From: JBJXFE01 sp046153875
GTDB lineage: Bacteria > Planctomycetota > Phycisphaerae > Phycisphaerales > UBA1924
Direction: 5' to 3'
DNA length: 64,000 bases
Assembly (NCBI GenBank): GCA_046153875.1
Contig: JBJXFE010000006.1
Location: forward strand, 43,233 to 107,232
Below, piece by piece: positions 30,398 through 38,303 of the stretch. The translations under genes and the position numbers were made by a program. The notes under the pieces were generated by a model. It made no database searches. It worked only from the letters and a program-made list of their open reading frames with translations, and was not told the DNA's origin. Each line of letters starts with the position of its first letter. Position 1 is the stretch's first letter.

Positions 30398-31153
30398 TCA
30401 GCCGCGATCCAGAGCGGCCACCCGCTGCCGCACGAGCACTTCGAGCCGATCGACAACCTGCTCAAACGACAGCCCGGTCGTATCGACCCGCTCGGCGTCC
30501 GCCGGGCAGGCCAGCGGGCCCTCCGCGCGTGTCGAATCCGAACGATCGCGCCCCGTGATGTCGCGCAGCAGCGCGCCCTCATCCGCCGCCAGCCCCGCCG
30601 CCCGAAGCTGCTCCGCCCGTCGGCGCGCCCGCACCGCGGGGGCCGCGTCCAGGTAGATCTTCACCGCCGCGTCGGGGAACACCACGGAGCCCTGGTCCCG
30701 GCCCTCCGTCACGAGCCGCGGATGCTGGGCGGCGATGATCCGCTGCTTGGCGACGAGGTGGCGGCGCAGCGCGGGGATCGACGCCACCGGCGAGACGATC
30801 GCGGTCACGTCCGCGCCGCGGACCCGCGCGTCCATCGGACGCTTCCACGCCAGGATCGTCGGCGGGTCAGCCGACCAGTCGAAGTGCAGGTCGGCCTCGG
30901 ACACGGCCCGCACGATCGCGTCGTGATCGTCGCGCGCGATGCCCCGGTCGATCACGATCGCCGCCGCCGCACGGTACATCGCACCCGTATCAAGAAAATC
31001 CAGCCCCAGCCGCGCCGCCAGCGCACGCGCCACCGACGACTTGCCCGTCCCGGCCGGGCCGTCGATCGTCACGATGATGGGCCCTGTCGCGTCGATCACG
31101 ATCGGTGCCGCCCGTCGGGCCCCGCGGCTCTGAGAGGTGAGAGGGGTGCCCAT
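30398..31153 (-). CDS. cmk: Cytidylate kinase
   Basis: 251 residues from the ATG at 31153. Phosphorylates CMP and dCMP. P-loop DGPAGTGKSS at 31-40, FLDTGAMYRA (nucleotide site), VTEGRDQGSVVFPDA, and a lid with RRRAEQLRAAG and ITGRDRSDSTRAEGPL. The usual EGRDIGTVVFPDA has Q in place of I here. A 20-residue leader precedes the core. A GTG at 31159 overlapping the upstream stop is an alternative start. Followed by plsC. Confidence 0.94.
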   Translation of the reverse strand: MGTPLTSQSRGARRAAPIVIDATGPIIVTIDGPAGTGKSSVARALAARLGLDFLDTGAMYRAAAAIVIDRGIARDDHDAIVRAVSEADLHFDWSADPPTILAWKRPMDARVRGADVTAIVSPVASIPALRRHLVAKQRIIAAQHPRLVTEGRDQGSVVFPDAAVKIYLDAAPAVRARRRAEQLRAAGLAADEGALLRDITGRDRSDSTRAEGPLACPADAERVDTTGLSFEQVVDRLEVLVRQRVAALDRG

Positions 31154-31155
31154 CG

Positions 31156-32001
31156 TCACGCCTCGTCCGGGACCTCCAGGTCCAGCATCGCCTCCAGGGC
31201 CTTGCGGCTCCGCACAATCCCGAGTGTAGGGTCGCCCGCGCCGCGGTAGTCCACGCCCAGCGTGCCGTCGTACCCCACCGACAGGATCGCCTCCACCAGC
31301 GGCTTGAGATCGTACGGCTGGTGCTTCACGTCATCGTCCGGCGACGGGTCCTTCTTCCCGTCGGACGCGGAGACGAACCCGAGCGTCGTCGCCGAAACCA
31401 CCGCCGCATACGGCGTCAGGCGGCGCAGGTACGCCACGGGGTCCGGGCTGCCCGCCGCGGCCTGGAAATCGGGGAACGTCCCCACCCGGAAGCCCCCGAT
31501 CTTCTTGATCAAGTCCGTCACGCGCTCGGGGGAAGCCGTGAGCCCTTCGGTCGGCGTGATCAGGACGTTCAGTTCGATCTTCTCGGCGCCCTGGACCACC
31601 TTGCGCATCCGCTCGGCCGTGCGCTGAAGGACATCCGGCGCGTCCGCCCCGGACGGCTTCACCGTGACGGCGTTGCACCCCAGCAACTGCCCCGCCTGGA
31701 CCACCCGGCGCAGCCGATCGACCGCCCCGGCCGCCACCGACTCCGACTCCGCCCCCAGCGGCAGCGCCTCGTCCTCGACGAGCACGAGGCAGGCCGCCCC
31801 GGCCTTGTCGGCCCGGTCGCGCAGCCGCTCCAGCTGCTCGCGGCTCAGGCCCGCCAGCAGGTCCGTCGGCACGTTCAGCCCGTGCAGCCCGAGCGTCCGC
31901 CGCGCGAAGTCGGGCAGCTCCATGACGGACAGCTTGCCACGCCCGCCCCGCACGGGAGCGAACATCGAGCGGATGCACGAGGCGGAGAGCGTCAGCAGCA
32001 T
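31156..32001 (-). CDS. Sugar phosphate isomerase/epimerase-like TIM-barrel protein
   Basis: 281 residues from the ATG at 32001. Of the xylose-isomerase-like (AP endonuclease family 2) TIM barrels: ARRTLGLHGLNVPT, LGCNAVTVKPSG, KIELNVLITPTEGLTASPE and GYDGTLGVDYRGAGDPTLG at the C-terminus, where a Glu/His/Asp metal set would be expected. The usual barrel glutamate before LxP is replaced by N in ELNVLI, and GVDYRG stands where GxExxG is common, so metal binding is uncertain. It sits just upstream of cmk and probably shares a transcript. Substrate unknown. Confidence 0.75.
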   Translation of the reverse strand: MLLTLSASCIRSMFAPVRGGRGKLSVMELPDFARRTLGLHGLNVPTDLLAGLSREQLERLRDRADKAGAACLVLVEDEALPLGAESESVAAGAVDRLRRVVQAGQLLGCNAVTVKPSGADAPDVLQRTAERMRKVVQGAEKIELNVLITPTEGLTASPERVTDLIKKIGGFRVGTFPDFQAAAGSPDPVAYLRRLTPYAAVVSATTLGFVSASDGKKDPSPDDDVKHQPYDLKPLVEAILSVGYDGTLGVDYRGAGDPTLGIVRSRKALEAMLDLEVPDEA

Positions 32002-32156
32002 GGGGAGAGCATCGACCGGCGGGGGACGGGCAATGTACCGAACGCGGGCGATCCCTGCCGAACGCGCCGGAGTTGCCCGGCCCCGCCCGCCCGATAGCAT
32101 GTCGGCTCACGCCCGGGCGACCCGGGCCGCCCCACCCGATCGATCAAGGGCCCCCC

Positions 32157-32537
32157 ATGCCTTCACCCAGCGACCGCGTGTACTCCAAGTCCCACGAGTG
32201 GCACAAGCCCGACGGGAACACCCTCACGCTCGGCCTCACCAGGTTCGCCGTGGACCAGCTCACCGACGTCACGTACGTCCAGATGAAGCCCGCGGGGACG
32301 AAGTTCAAGGCCGGCGAAGCCATCGGGGAAGTGGAGAGCGTCAAGACCACCAGCGACATCTACTGCGCCGCCGCGGGCGAGGTCGTCGAGGTCAACCGCG
32401 AGCTCGAATCCAACCCCGGGCTGGTCAACGCGGACCCTTTCGGGAAGGGCTGGCTGGTCAAGATCCGCATCCAGGGGCAGGCCGGGCTCGAAGGTCTGAT
32501 GAAACAGCCGCAGTACGACGCGGAATACCCTGCCTGA
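32157..32537 (+). CDS. gcvH: Glycine cleavage system H protein
   Basis: 126 residues. Carries the aminomethyl group on a lipoyl arm between the P, T and L proteins. The lipoylated lysine is K63 in GEVESVKTTSDIY, the canonical site, with NxxLxxxPxLVN as ELESNPGLVNADPFGKGW. No gcvP or gcvT is in the window, so it is a detached gene or serves as a general lipoyl carrier. Confidence 0.95.
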   Translation: MPSPSDRVYSKSHEWHKPDGNTLTLGLTRFAVDQLTDVTYVQMKPAGTKFKAGEAIGEVESVKTTSDIYCAAAGEVVEVNRELESNPGLVNADPFGKGWLVKIRIQGQAGLEGLMKQPQYDAEYPA

Positions 32538-32624
32538 GAAGGGCGCGGGCGGCGTCGGGCGAGCCCCACCCCCCCCACCCGCGGGCGTGCGGCTCGCGCT
32601 CTCGTCCGGGGTCACACGCTGCCC

Positions 32625-33383
32625 ATGATTGTCTGCACCGGCGTCCACAAGACCTATCACACCGGCGGCCGCGAGGTGCGGGCGCTGCGCGGGATCGACC
32701 TGCGCATCGACGATCCCGGGTTCTACGCGATCATGGGCCAGTCGGGGAGCGGCAAGTCCACGCTCCTCCACCTGCTCGGGGCGCTGGACCGGCCCGACGC
32801 CGGGACGATCGAGATCGCCGGGCGCGCGATCCATGACCTGGGCGAACGCGACGCCACCGCCTTCCGGCGGCGCGGCGTCGGCATCGTCTTCCAGCAGTTC
32901 AACCTCATCCCGACGCTGACGGCCCGCGAAAACGTGGAGCTGCCGGGGATGCTGGCCGGCGAGGACCCCGCGTGGCTGGCGTCGCGCAGCGCGGAACTGC
33001 TCGATCGACTGGGTGTGAAAGACCGGTCCGACCATCGGCCCGACGCGCTCTCGGGCGGCGAGCAGCAGCGCGTCGCCATCGCCCGCGCGCTGCTGTTCTC
33101 CCCACCGGTGCTGCTGGCCGACGAGCCCACCGGCAACCTCGACTCCGCCAGCAGCGAGCGGCTCTGGCGGCTGCTCGCCGAGCTGGCAGACGGGGGGCGG
33201 GGCGGCGCGGTCACCGTGGTCATGGTCACCCACGAGCCCGCCGCGGCCGTTCACTGCCGCGAGGTCTTCGTCATCGCCGACGGGAGGGTCACCGGGCGGA
33301 TCGGCATCAACGGAACCGAACAAGGGGAGCGGCTCGATGCGGGCGGCGTGGCGGCTCGCTATCAACAGCTTGTCCGGGCGTAA
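32625..33383 (+). CDS. ABC transporter ATP-binding protein (LolD/MacB type)
   Basis: 252 residues. Walker A GQSGSGKST at 38-46, Q-loop VFQQFNLIPTLTARENVELP, signature LSGGEQQRVAIARAL, Walker B LLADEPTGNLDS and switch VTHEP. The FQQFNL and DEPTGNLD blocks are those of the MacB/LolD/FtsE branch. Its last 47 bp overlap the start of the FtsX permease gene, so the two form one exporter. The likely cargo is a lipoprotein, lipid or peptide. Confidence 0.93.
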   Translation: MIVCTGVHKTYHTGGREVRALRGIDLRIDDPGFYAIMGQSGSGKSTLLHLLGALDRPDAGTIEIAGRAIHDLGERDATAFRRRGVGIVFQQFNLIPTLTARENVELPGMLAGEDPAWLASRSAELLDRLGVKDRSDHRPDALSGGEQQRVAIARALLFSPPVLLADEPTGNLDSASSERLWRLLAELADGGRGGAVTVVMVTHEPAAAVHCREVFVIADGRVTGRIGINGTEQGERLDAGGVAARYQQLVRA

Positions 33384-36144
33384 AGGCCGGACCGTGCTGC
33401 TCGCCGGCGCGGTGGCGCTGTCCGCCGCGCTCGTCGTCACCGTCGCCTGCGCCATGGCCACCGTCCGCAAGGCGATGAACCAGCACCTCGACGCGACCGT
33501 CGGCGCGGCCGACCTGTGCCTCAAGCCCGCGGGCTCGGGCTCGACCATGCCCGCCGATTGGCGCGACAAGGTCCGCGGCTGGCCCGAGGTGGAACGCGCC
33601 GAAGGGCGGCTCCAAGCGTCGCTCGCCCTGACCCTGGCCGCGGAGTCGATGGAGGAACGCGCCGACGGCTCATTCGTCCACGCGCCCACGACGCTCCGGG
33701 CCACCGTGCTGGCGACGAGCCTCTCGGAGGGCGGCCTGCTCGCCCCCCCCACCATCCTCGCCGGGCGGCTCCCGAAGAGCGACGACGAGGTCGTCCTCGA
33801 CGCCTTCGCGGCCCAGCAGATGACGGCCGAAGCCGGCGCCAAGGCCCGCGACGGATGGAAGCCCGCCGCCGCCTTCGCGCGCTCGTTCGCGGGCGCGCCG
33901 TGGCGAACGGCCGAACCCCGCCCGGAACTCCCCGACGAAACCCGTGACCCCGCCGAGGCCGCGCGCATGAACGCGTCCGTCGGCGTGCGCGTCGGCGACA
34001 CCGTGAGCGCCGTGGAACTCCTCGTGGACGCGGCACGCCTCGGCTTCGCCCTTCCCTCCATGCGCGAACGCCGCGCGCTGAAGGTCGTCGGCATCGCCGC
34101 GCCGCCCCCGCTCGGCGGGCGCCCCCAGGCCTACCTCACACTCACCGGCGTCGCCGCGCTCGCTGAAGAGCCCGGCCGCCTCACTCAAGTAGACCTCGTT
34201 CTGCGCCCCGGCGCGGACCCCGACGCCGCCGTCGCGGCCCACCGCGCCGAGGCCGGCGCGCCCCCCGACAACCTCGTCCTCCAGACCACGACGAAGGTGA
34301 CCAGCGGCGTCAACGCCAACATGGAGGCGAGCCAGCTCGGGTTCATCCTCGCCACGTTCATGGCGTTCCTCTCGGCCTCGTTCATCATCCTCACCGGCTT
34401 GACGACGAACGTGATGGAGCGCCAGCGGGAGCTGGCGATCCTGCGGTGCGTGGGCGCGGAACGCGGGCAGATCGCCGGCGCGCAGGTGCTCACGGGCGCC
34501 GTTATCGGGGCGCTCGGCGCGCTCGGCGGCGTGCCGCTTGGCCTCGGGATCGCGGCGATCCTGGCCGCGATCCTCCGCGAGCAACTCGGCGTGGGGGCAC
34601 AGGCCCCCGCCTCGGCGATCGTGCTGGCGTGCGTCGGCTCCGTGGCGGCCGGGATTGCCGGGGCGCTCTGGCCCGCGTGGCGCGCCGCGCGCGTCACACC
34701 CCTGGCCGCGCTCGCGTCGCGGGCCGCGGCGCCGAGCCGCCGCGGAATCCGCATCGTCACGGGCCTGGCGCTGGCGGGGATCGCGGTGCAACTGCTCGCG
34801 GCCCTGATCCCCCGCGACGGCCAGCTCATCTTCTGGCTGTACGCGACGGCGGGGCTGCCCATCATGTTCTTCGCGTACTTCCTGCTCGGCGTGCCCCTGG
34901 TGCTGCTCGTCTCGCGCCTGATCGCCGGGCCGCTGTCGCGGGTGATGCGCGTCCCGTCCGGCCTCCTCGCCCGAACCGTCGAAGCCACCCCCTACCGCCA
35001 CGGCCTCACCGCCGGCGCGCTGATGGGCGGCCTGGCCCTGATGGTCGCGCTGTGGACCAACGGCGGCGCGTTCCTGCGCGACTGGATCGGCAAGATCGAG
35101 TTCCCCGACGCCTTCGTCAGCGGTCTGGCCCTCACCCCCGAGAGCCAGCGGACGCTCGACGCGATGACCGACATCGTCGAGCGCACCTGCGCGATCACGC
35201 TCCAGCCGGTCGAGACCGACGTATTCGGCGTGCGCGCCCTGCAGAAGTACAAGACCACCTTCATGGCCTTCGAGCCCGAGCCCTTCTTCGCCATGATGAA
35301 CCCCCAGTGGGTGCAGGGCGACCCGAAAACCGCCGCGGCGAAGCTCGAGCGGGGCGGGGCGGTGATCGTCGCGCGCGAGTTCCTCGTCGCCAAGGGGCTC
35401 GGCGTCGGGCAGACCTTCCGCTGCCGCTTCAACGACCGCGACCACGAGTTCGAGATCGTCGGCGTCGTCACGTCGCCGGGCCTCGAGATCGTCTCGAAGT
35501 TCTTCAACGTCGGCGAGGACTTCACCGAGCAGGCCCTGCACGCCGTCTTCGGCACGCGCAAGGACCTCAAGGAACGCTTCGGCTCCGAGGCCATCCACCT
35601 CATCCAGATCGATCTCAAGGACGGCGTGGACGACGACGCGGCCCTCGCCCGCTTCCGCGCCGCCCTCTTCGGCCGCATCCTCGACGCGGGCAGCGGGCGG
35701 CAGGTGAAAGAGCAGATCGGCGTGTTCATCCGCGCCGGGCTGCTGCTGATCTCCCTCGTCGGCGTCGCGGCCATGCTCGTCGCGTGCTTCGGCGTGGCCA
35801 ACGTCGTGGTCGCGGGCATCCAGGCCCGCCAGTTCGAGTTCGGCGTACTGCGCGCCGTCGGCGCGCCACGCGGCCTGCTCCCGCGCCTCGTTCTCGCCGA
35901 GGCCCTCGTCATCGCCCTGGCCGCGTGCGTGCTCGGCACTCTCATGGGCATCCAGGGAAGCTGGACCGGCCAGCGCATCGACCGCATGCTCTTCGGCCTC
36001 GACATGACGCTCCGCCCGCCCCCGCTGCCGATCGCCGCGTGCTGGGCGGCGACGATCGTGCTGACACTGGCGGCCGCGGCCCCCGCGGCATGGCGCCTCT
36101 CGCGCAAGGGCCCGCGGGAGCTGCTGGGGGCGGTGCGGGGTTGA
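33337..36144 (+). CDS. ABC transporter permease with two FtsX domains
   Basis: 935 residues. One N-terminal helix (VLLAGAVALSAALVVTVACAM), a large periplasmic part, then an FtsX core near 330-480 (ASFIILTGLTTNVMERQRELAILRCVGAERGQ has the ERxxExAxLRxxG motif), a second periplasmic part, and a final FtsX core near 790-930 (RQFEFGVLRAVGAPRG). This double layout is seen in LolCE-like and MacB-like exporters where one gene replaces two. Starts inside the ATPase gene. A run of eight C occurs at 33742-33749. Confidence 0.9.
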   Translation: MRAAWRLAINSLSGRKGRTVLLAGAVALSAALVVTVACAMATVRKAMNQHLDATVGAADLCLKPAGSGSTMPADWRDKVRGWPEVERAEGRLQASLALTLAAESMEERADGSFVHAPTTLRATVLATSLSEGGLLAPPTILAGRLPKSDDEVVLDAFAAQQMTAEAGAKARDGWKPAAAFARSFAGAPWRTAEPRPELPDETRDPAEAARMNASVGVRVGDTVSAVELLVDAARLGFALPSMRERRALKVVGIAAPPPLGGRPQAYLTLTGVAALAEEPGRLTQVDLVLRPGADPDAAVAAHRAEAGAPPDNLVLQTTTKVTSGVNANMEASQLGFILATFMAFLSASFIILTGLTTNVMERQRELAILRCVGAERGQIAGAQVLTGAVIGALGALGGVPLGLGIAAILAAILREQLGVGAQAPASAIVLACVGSVAAGIAGALWPAWRAARVTPLAALASRAAAPSRRGIRIVTGLALAGIAVQLLAALIPRDGQLIFWLYATAGLPIMFFAYFLLGVPLVLLVSRLIAGPLSRVMRVPSGLLARTVEATPYRHGLTAGALMGGLALMVALWTNGGAFLRDWIGKIEFPDAFVSGLALTPESQRTLDAMTDIVERTCAITLQPVETDVFGVRALQKYKTTFMAFEPEPFFAMMNPQWVQGDPKTAAAKLERGGAVIVAREFLVAKGLGVGQTFRCRFNDRDHEFEIVGVVTSPGLEIVSKFFNVGEDFTEQALHAVFGTRKDLKERFGSEAIHLIQIDLKDGVDDDAALARFRAALFGRILDAGSGRQVKEQIGVFIRAGLLLISLVGVAAMLVACFGVANVVVAGIQARQFEFGVLRAVGAPRGLLPRLVLAEALVIALAACVLGTLMGIQGSWTGQRIDRMLFGLDMTLRPPPLPIAACWAATIVLTLAAAAPAAWRLSRKGPRELLGAVRG

Positions 36145-36168
36145 TATTTGTATACGATAGCGTATACT
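36141..36168 (+). promoter_or_regulatory. Promoter with embedded operator for the HicAB-like module
   Basis: A -35 box TTGATA (36141-36146) and a -10 box TATACT (36163-36168) are 16 bp apart. Between and over them lies a perfect inverted repeat GTATACG-ATAG-CGTATAC (36150-36167). This AT-rich block begins right at the stop of the upstream gene. The layout fits autorepression by the downstream antitoxin. Motifs are seen; function is inferred. The 156 bp from here to the first start codon hold no convincing gene. Confidence 0.75.
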
Positions 36169-36324
36169 GATCGCTGCTGATCGCGTGAGAGGTGACTTCC
36201 CTCGCGCGATCGGGTGCGGGGGCTTGTGGCTCCCGGCTCCGTCGTCAGACCCCTCGGTCGTGCGGCGAAAAGCAAGGGGAACATCTATATGCCGAACTCA
36301 ATGTCATCGTGAGGATCTCCGTCC

Positions 36325-36567
36325 ATGGAAACTCCGTCAGAACCGGCTGGCGTCCCTTTCAAGACCCTCCTTCAACGAATCCTGGAGCCCGCGGGCTACA
36401 CACTCCGACGCATCCACGGGAATCTCCGCGTGTTCGACCCGCCGAAGGCCGCGGGCAGGCCGCTGAGGAGAATCGCGTTCGAAGTCGAGAACGGACTTGT
36501 CCGAGCAGACCATGTCGAAGAAATCATCCGGATTGTCGATGAAGACTCGAAGAAGCGCCAAGGCTGA
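36325..36567 (+). CDS. HicA-like toxin (divergent)
   Basis: 80 residues, ATG with GAGG upstream. PFKTLLQRILEPAGYTLRRIHGN..VFDPP follows the HicA alpha-beta start (KxLxxxGFxxxRxxGSHxxF), but the catalytic GSHH is replaced by HGNL. A helix VEEIIRIVDED ends the protein. The assignment leans on the HicB-like gene directly after it, overlapping by 29 bp. If the missing His matters, it may be an inactive or altered toxin. Confidence 0.6.
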   Translation: METPSEPAGVPFKTLLQRILEPAGYTLRRIHGNLRVFDPPKAAGRPLRRIAFEVENGLVRADHVEEIIRIVDEDSKKRQG

Positions 36568-36943
36568 TCGCCCGATCGACGCCGCAACGCTCCGGCGCGC
36601 GCGGGAGATCGCGTCGCGGTATCGCATGCTCATCGAGCCGTCTCCCGCCTCGGGCTACATCGGCCGAACGGTCGAGATGAGCGGCGTGATCGCGGGCGGT
36701 GAAACCGTGGACGAATGCGCCCGGCGCACGCTGGAAGCCCAGACCGTCGCCGTCGCGGTGTATCTGGAGGATGGCGAACGGCCCCCCGCGCCTTCGGTGG
36801 AGGGCGCCCGCGGCGCGCAGGTCAACATCCGCATGACGATCGACGAGAAGCTCACCCTGGAATCCGCCGCCCGGCGACAGGGTTTCCGCAACATCTCCGA
36901 GTTCCTCCGCACCGCGGGCCTTCGCTCCGCGAGTGCGGCATGA
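36539..36943 (+). CDS. HicB-like antitoxin with C-terminal ribbon-helix-helix
   Basis: 134 residues from the ATG at 36539. The middle (YRMLIEPSPASGYIGRTVEM and GETVDECARRTLEAQ) is the degenerate RNase H-like HicB fold that binds HicA. The C-terminus (VNIRMTIDEKLTLESAARRQ then ISEFLRTAGL) is a ribbon-helix-helix DNA-binding domain, which could bind the palindrome in the promoter at 36150-36167. An in-frame ATG 42 bp earlier is possible. Overlaps the toxin gene, as is usual for hicAB. Confidence 0.8.
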   Translation: MKTRRSAKADRPIDAATLRRAREIASRYRMLIEPSPASGYIGRTVEMSGVIAGGETVDECARRTLEAQTVAVAVYLEDGERPPAPSVEGARGAQVNIRMTIDEKLTLESAARRQGFRNISEFLRTAGLRSASAA

Positions 36944-37018
36944 GTTACGCCGACGGCGACCGCAATCACCGCCGCGTGTCGGCGTTCATCGATAGAGGGG
37001 GCTCAGGGAGGTCACACG

Positions 37019-38053
37019 ATGCCGCTCCGCGCATGCCGTATCGCCTCGTTCGTCCTCGTGGCTCTGATCCTGCCCGGCGCGGCCCGCGCGCAGGTCCTTA
37101 ACGGCACGGTCGAGCAGCGCACCTTTCTCAACCCTGTCACGCAGCAGCCCGCCGCGTTCAACATCTACCTGCCGGCGGGCTACGCGGGCGGCACGCAGCG
37201 CTACCCCGTCGTCTACCACCTCCACGGGCTCGGCGGCAACCAAGGCTCGCATAACCTCCCCGTCCCCGCGTCGTTCGAGGCGGCCCTCGCGGCGCAGGCC
37301 ATCGGCCCCGTCATCATCGTCTTCCCCAGCAGCTACACCGATGCGTGGTGGGCCGACAGCATCGGCGGCGATAAGCCCGCGGAGACGGACGTGCTCCAAC
37401 TCATCGGGCACGTGGACGCGACCTTCCGCACGATCCCGTTCCGCGGGGCGCGCGTGGTGCAAGGCTTCTCCATGGGCGGGTTCGGCGCCACCAAGTTCTT
37501 CAGCAAGTTCCCCGAGAAGTTCGTCGCCTGCATCGAGTACGACGGCGCGTTCGTGACGTGGCCCGTCATGCAGCTCTTCAGCCCCGCGCAGGCCGCCGCC
37601 ATCTTCGGCAACAGCGAGGCTTACTTCAACGACTACTCGCCCTGGCGCTGGACGGAGGATCACGCGGGCATCCTGGCCGGCGGCAACGGCGTGCGCATGG
37701 TCGTCGGGGTGCTCCTCGGCGGGAACCGCGACTTCCGCGACCACCTGCTCGACCTGAGCATCCCCGTCAACTACATCGAGGCCCCGTGCGGGCACGACCT
37801 CCAGTGCCTCCTCAATGCGCAGGGCCTCGCGTCCGCGTCGTACTTCGCGGCCCGGTTCGACCTCCCGTGCGCCGCGGCCGCCGCGTGCTACGCCGACTGC
37901 GACTGCTCGGGCGGGCTCAGCGTCGCCGACTTCGGGTGCTTCCAGACGAAGTACGTGCTGGGAGATGCCTACGCCGACTGCAACGCCGACCTGGCGTTCA
38001 GCGTGGCGGACTTCGGGTGCTTCCAGGGCAAGTACGTGCTGGGGTGCCCGTAG
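37019..38053 (+). CDS. Secreted esterase with GC-type dockerin-like anchor
   Basis: 344 residues. Signal peptide to about residue 24 (ILPGAARAQ). The rest of the N-terminal 270 residues is an alpha/beta hydrolase of the putative esterase (feruloyl/acetyl esterase) family: YPVVYHLHGLGG (oxyanion side), nucleophile S151 in GFSMGGFG, and His in EAPCGHDLQC. The C-terminus has two repeats, SVADFGCFQTKYVLG and SVADFGCFQGKYVLG, each preceded by a DCD or DCN calcium-loop-like segment. That repeat pair is a Phycisphaerales cell-surface anchor and dates the genome to that group. Probably acts on acylated polysaccharide. Confidence 0.88.
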   Translation: MPLRACRIASFVLVALILPGAARAQVLNGTVEQRTFLNPVTQQPAAFNIYLPAGYAGGTQRYPVVYHLHGLGGNQGSHNLPVPASFEAALAAQAIGPVIIVFPSSYTDAWWADSIGGDKPAETDVLQLIGHVDATFRTIPFRGARVVQGFSMGGFGATKFFSKFPEKFVACIEYDGAFVTWPVMQLFSPAQAAAIFGNSEAYFNDYSPWRWTEDHAGILAGGNGVRMVVGVLLGGNRDFRDHLLDLSIPVNYIEAPCGHDLQCLLNAQGLASASYFAARFDLPCAAAAACYADCDCSGGLSVADFGCFQTKYVLGDAYADCNADLAFSVADFGCFQGKYVLGCP

Positions 38054-38123
38054 GAAGGGACAGAGGGACGAAGAGACCGGATTCCCGGGCATCCGCCGTG
38101 CGGAACAGGCCCGGATCATCGAA

Positions 38124-38206
38124 AGGCCGCGGTCGGATTCGAACCGACGAAGGCTTGCGCCAACGGATTTGCAATCCGCCCCATTAGACCACTCTGGCAC
38201 GCGGCC
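38124..38206 (-). tRNA. tRNA-Cys (anticodon GCA) with long variable arm
   Basis: 83 nt. Acceptor GGCCGCG/CGCGGCC, three-pair D stem CCA/TGG with a long D loop, anticodon stem GCGGA/TCCGT around TTGCAAA (GCA, plus-strand positions 38170-38172), T arm GTCGG TTCGAAT CCGAC. The variable region is 14 nt, TGGCGCAAGCCTTC, able to form GGC/GCC with a GCAA tetraloop. That is a class II shape, typical of Ser and Leu, not Cys. The discriminator is U, the key cysteine identity base. CCA is not encoded. Confidence 0.9.
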
Positions 38207-38303
38207 GCACGCCGGACCGTATGAGGCGAGCCCGGCGTGGTCAACCGGGGCCGCTAGCATCTCAACGCCCGCGGGCGCGGCGGGCCGATGATGATGCCCG
38301 GAC

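Noticed and set aside
32567..32580. C-run with CACCC before the ABC ATPase gene as a regulatory site
   Set aside because: Non-coding homopolymer of eight C; such runs are expected at this GC content and no other signal is near.
36185..36466. Small open frames in the leader of the HicAB-like module
   Set aside because: They overlap the toxin gene in other frames and lack a ribosome binding site or conserved motif.
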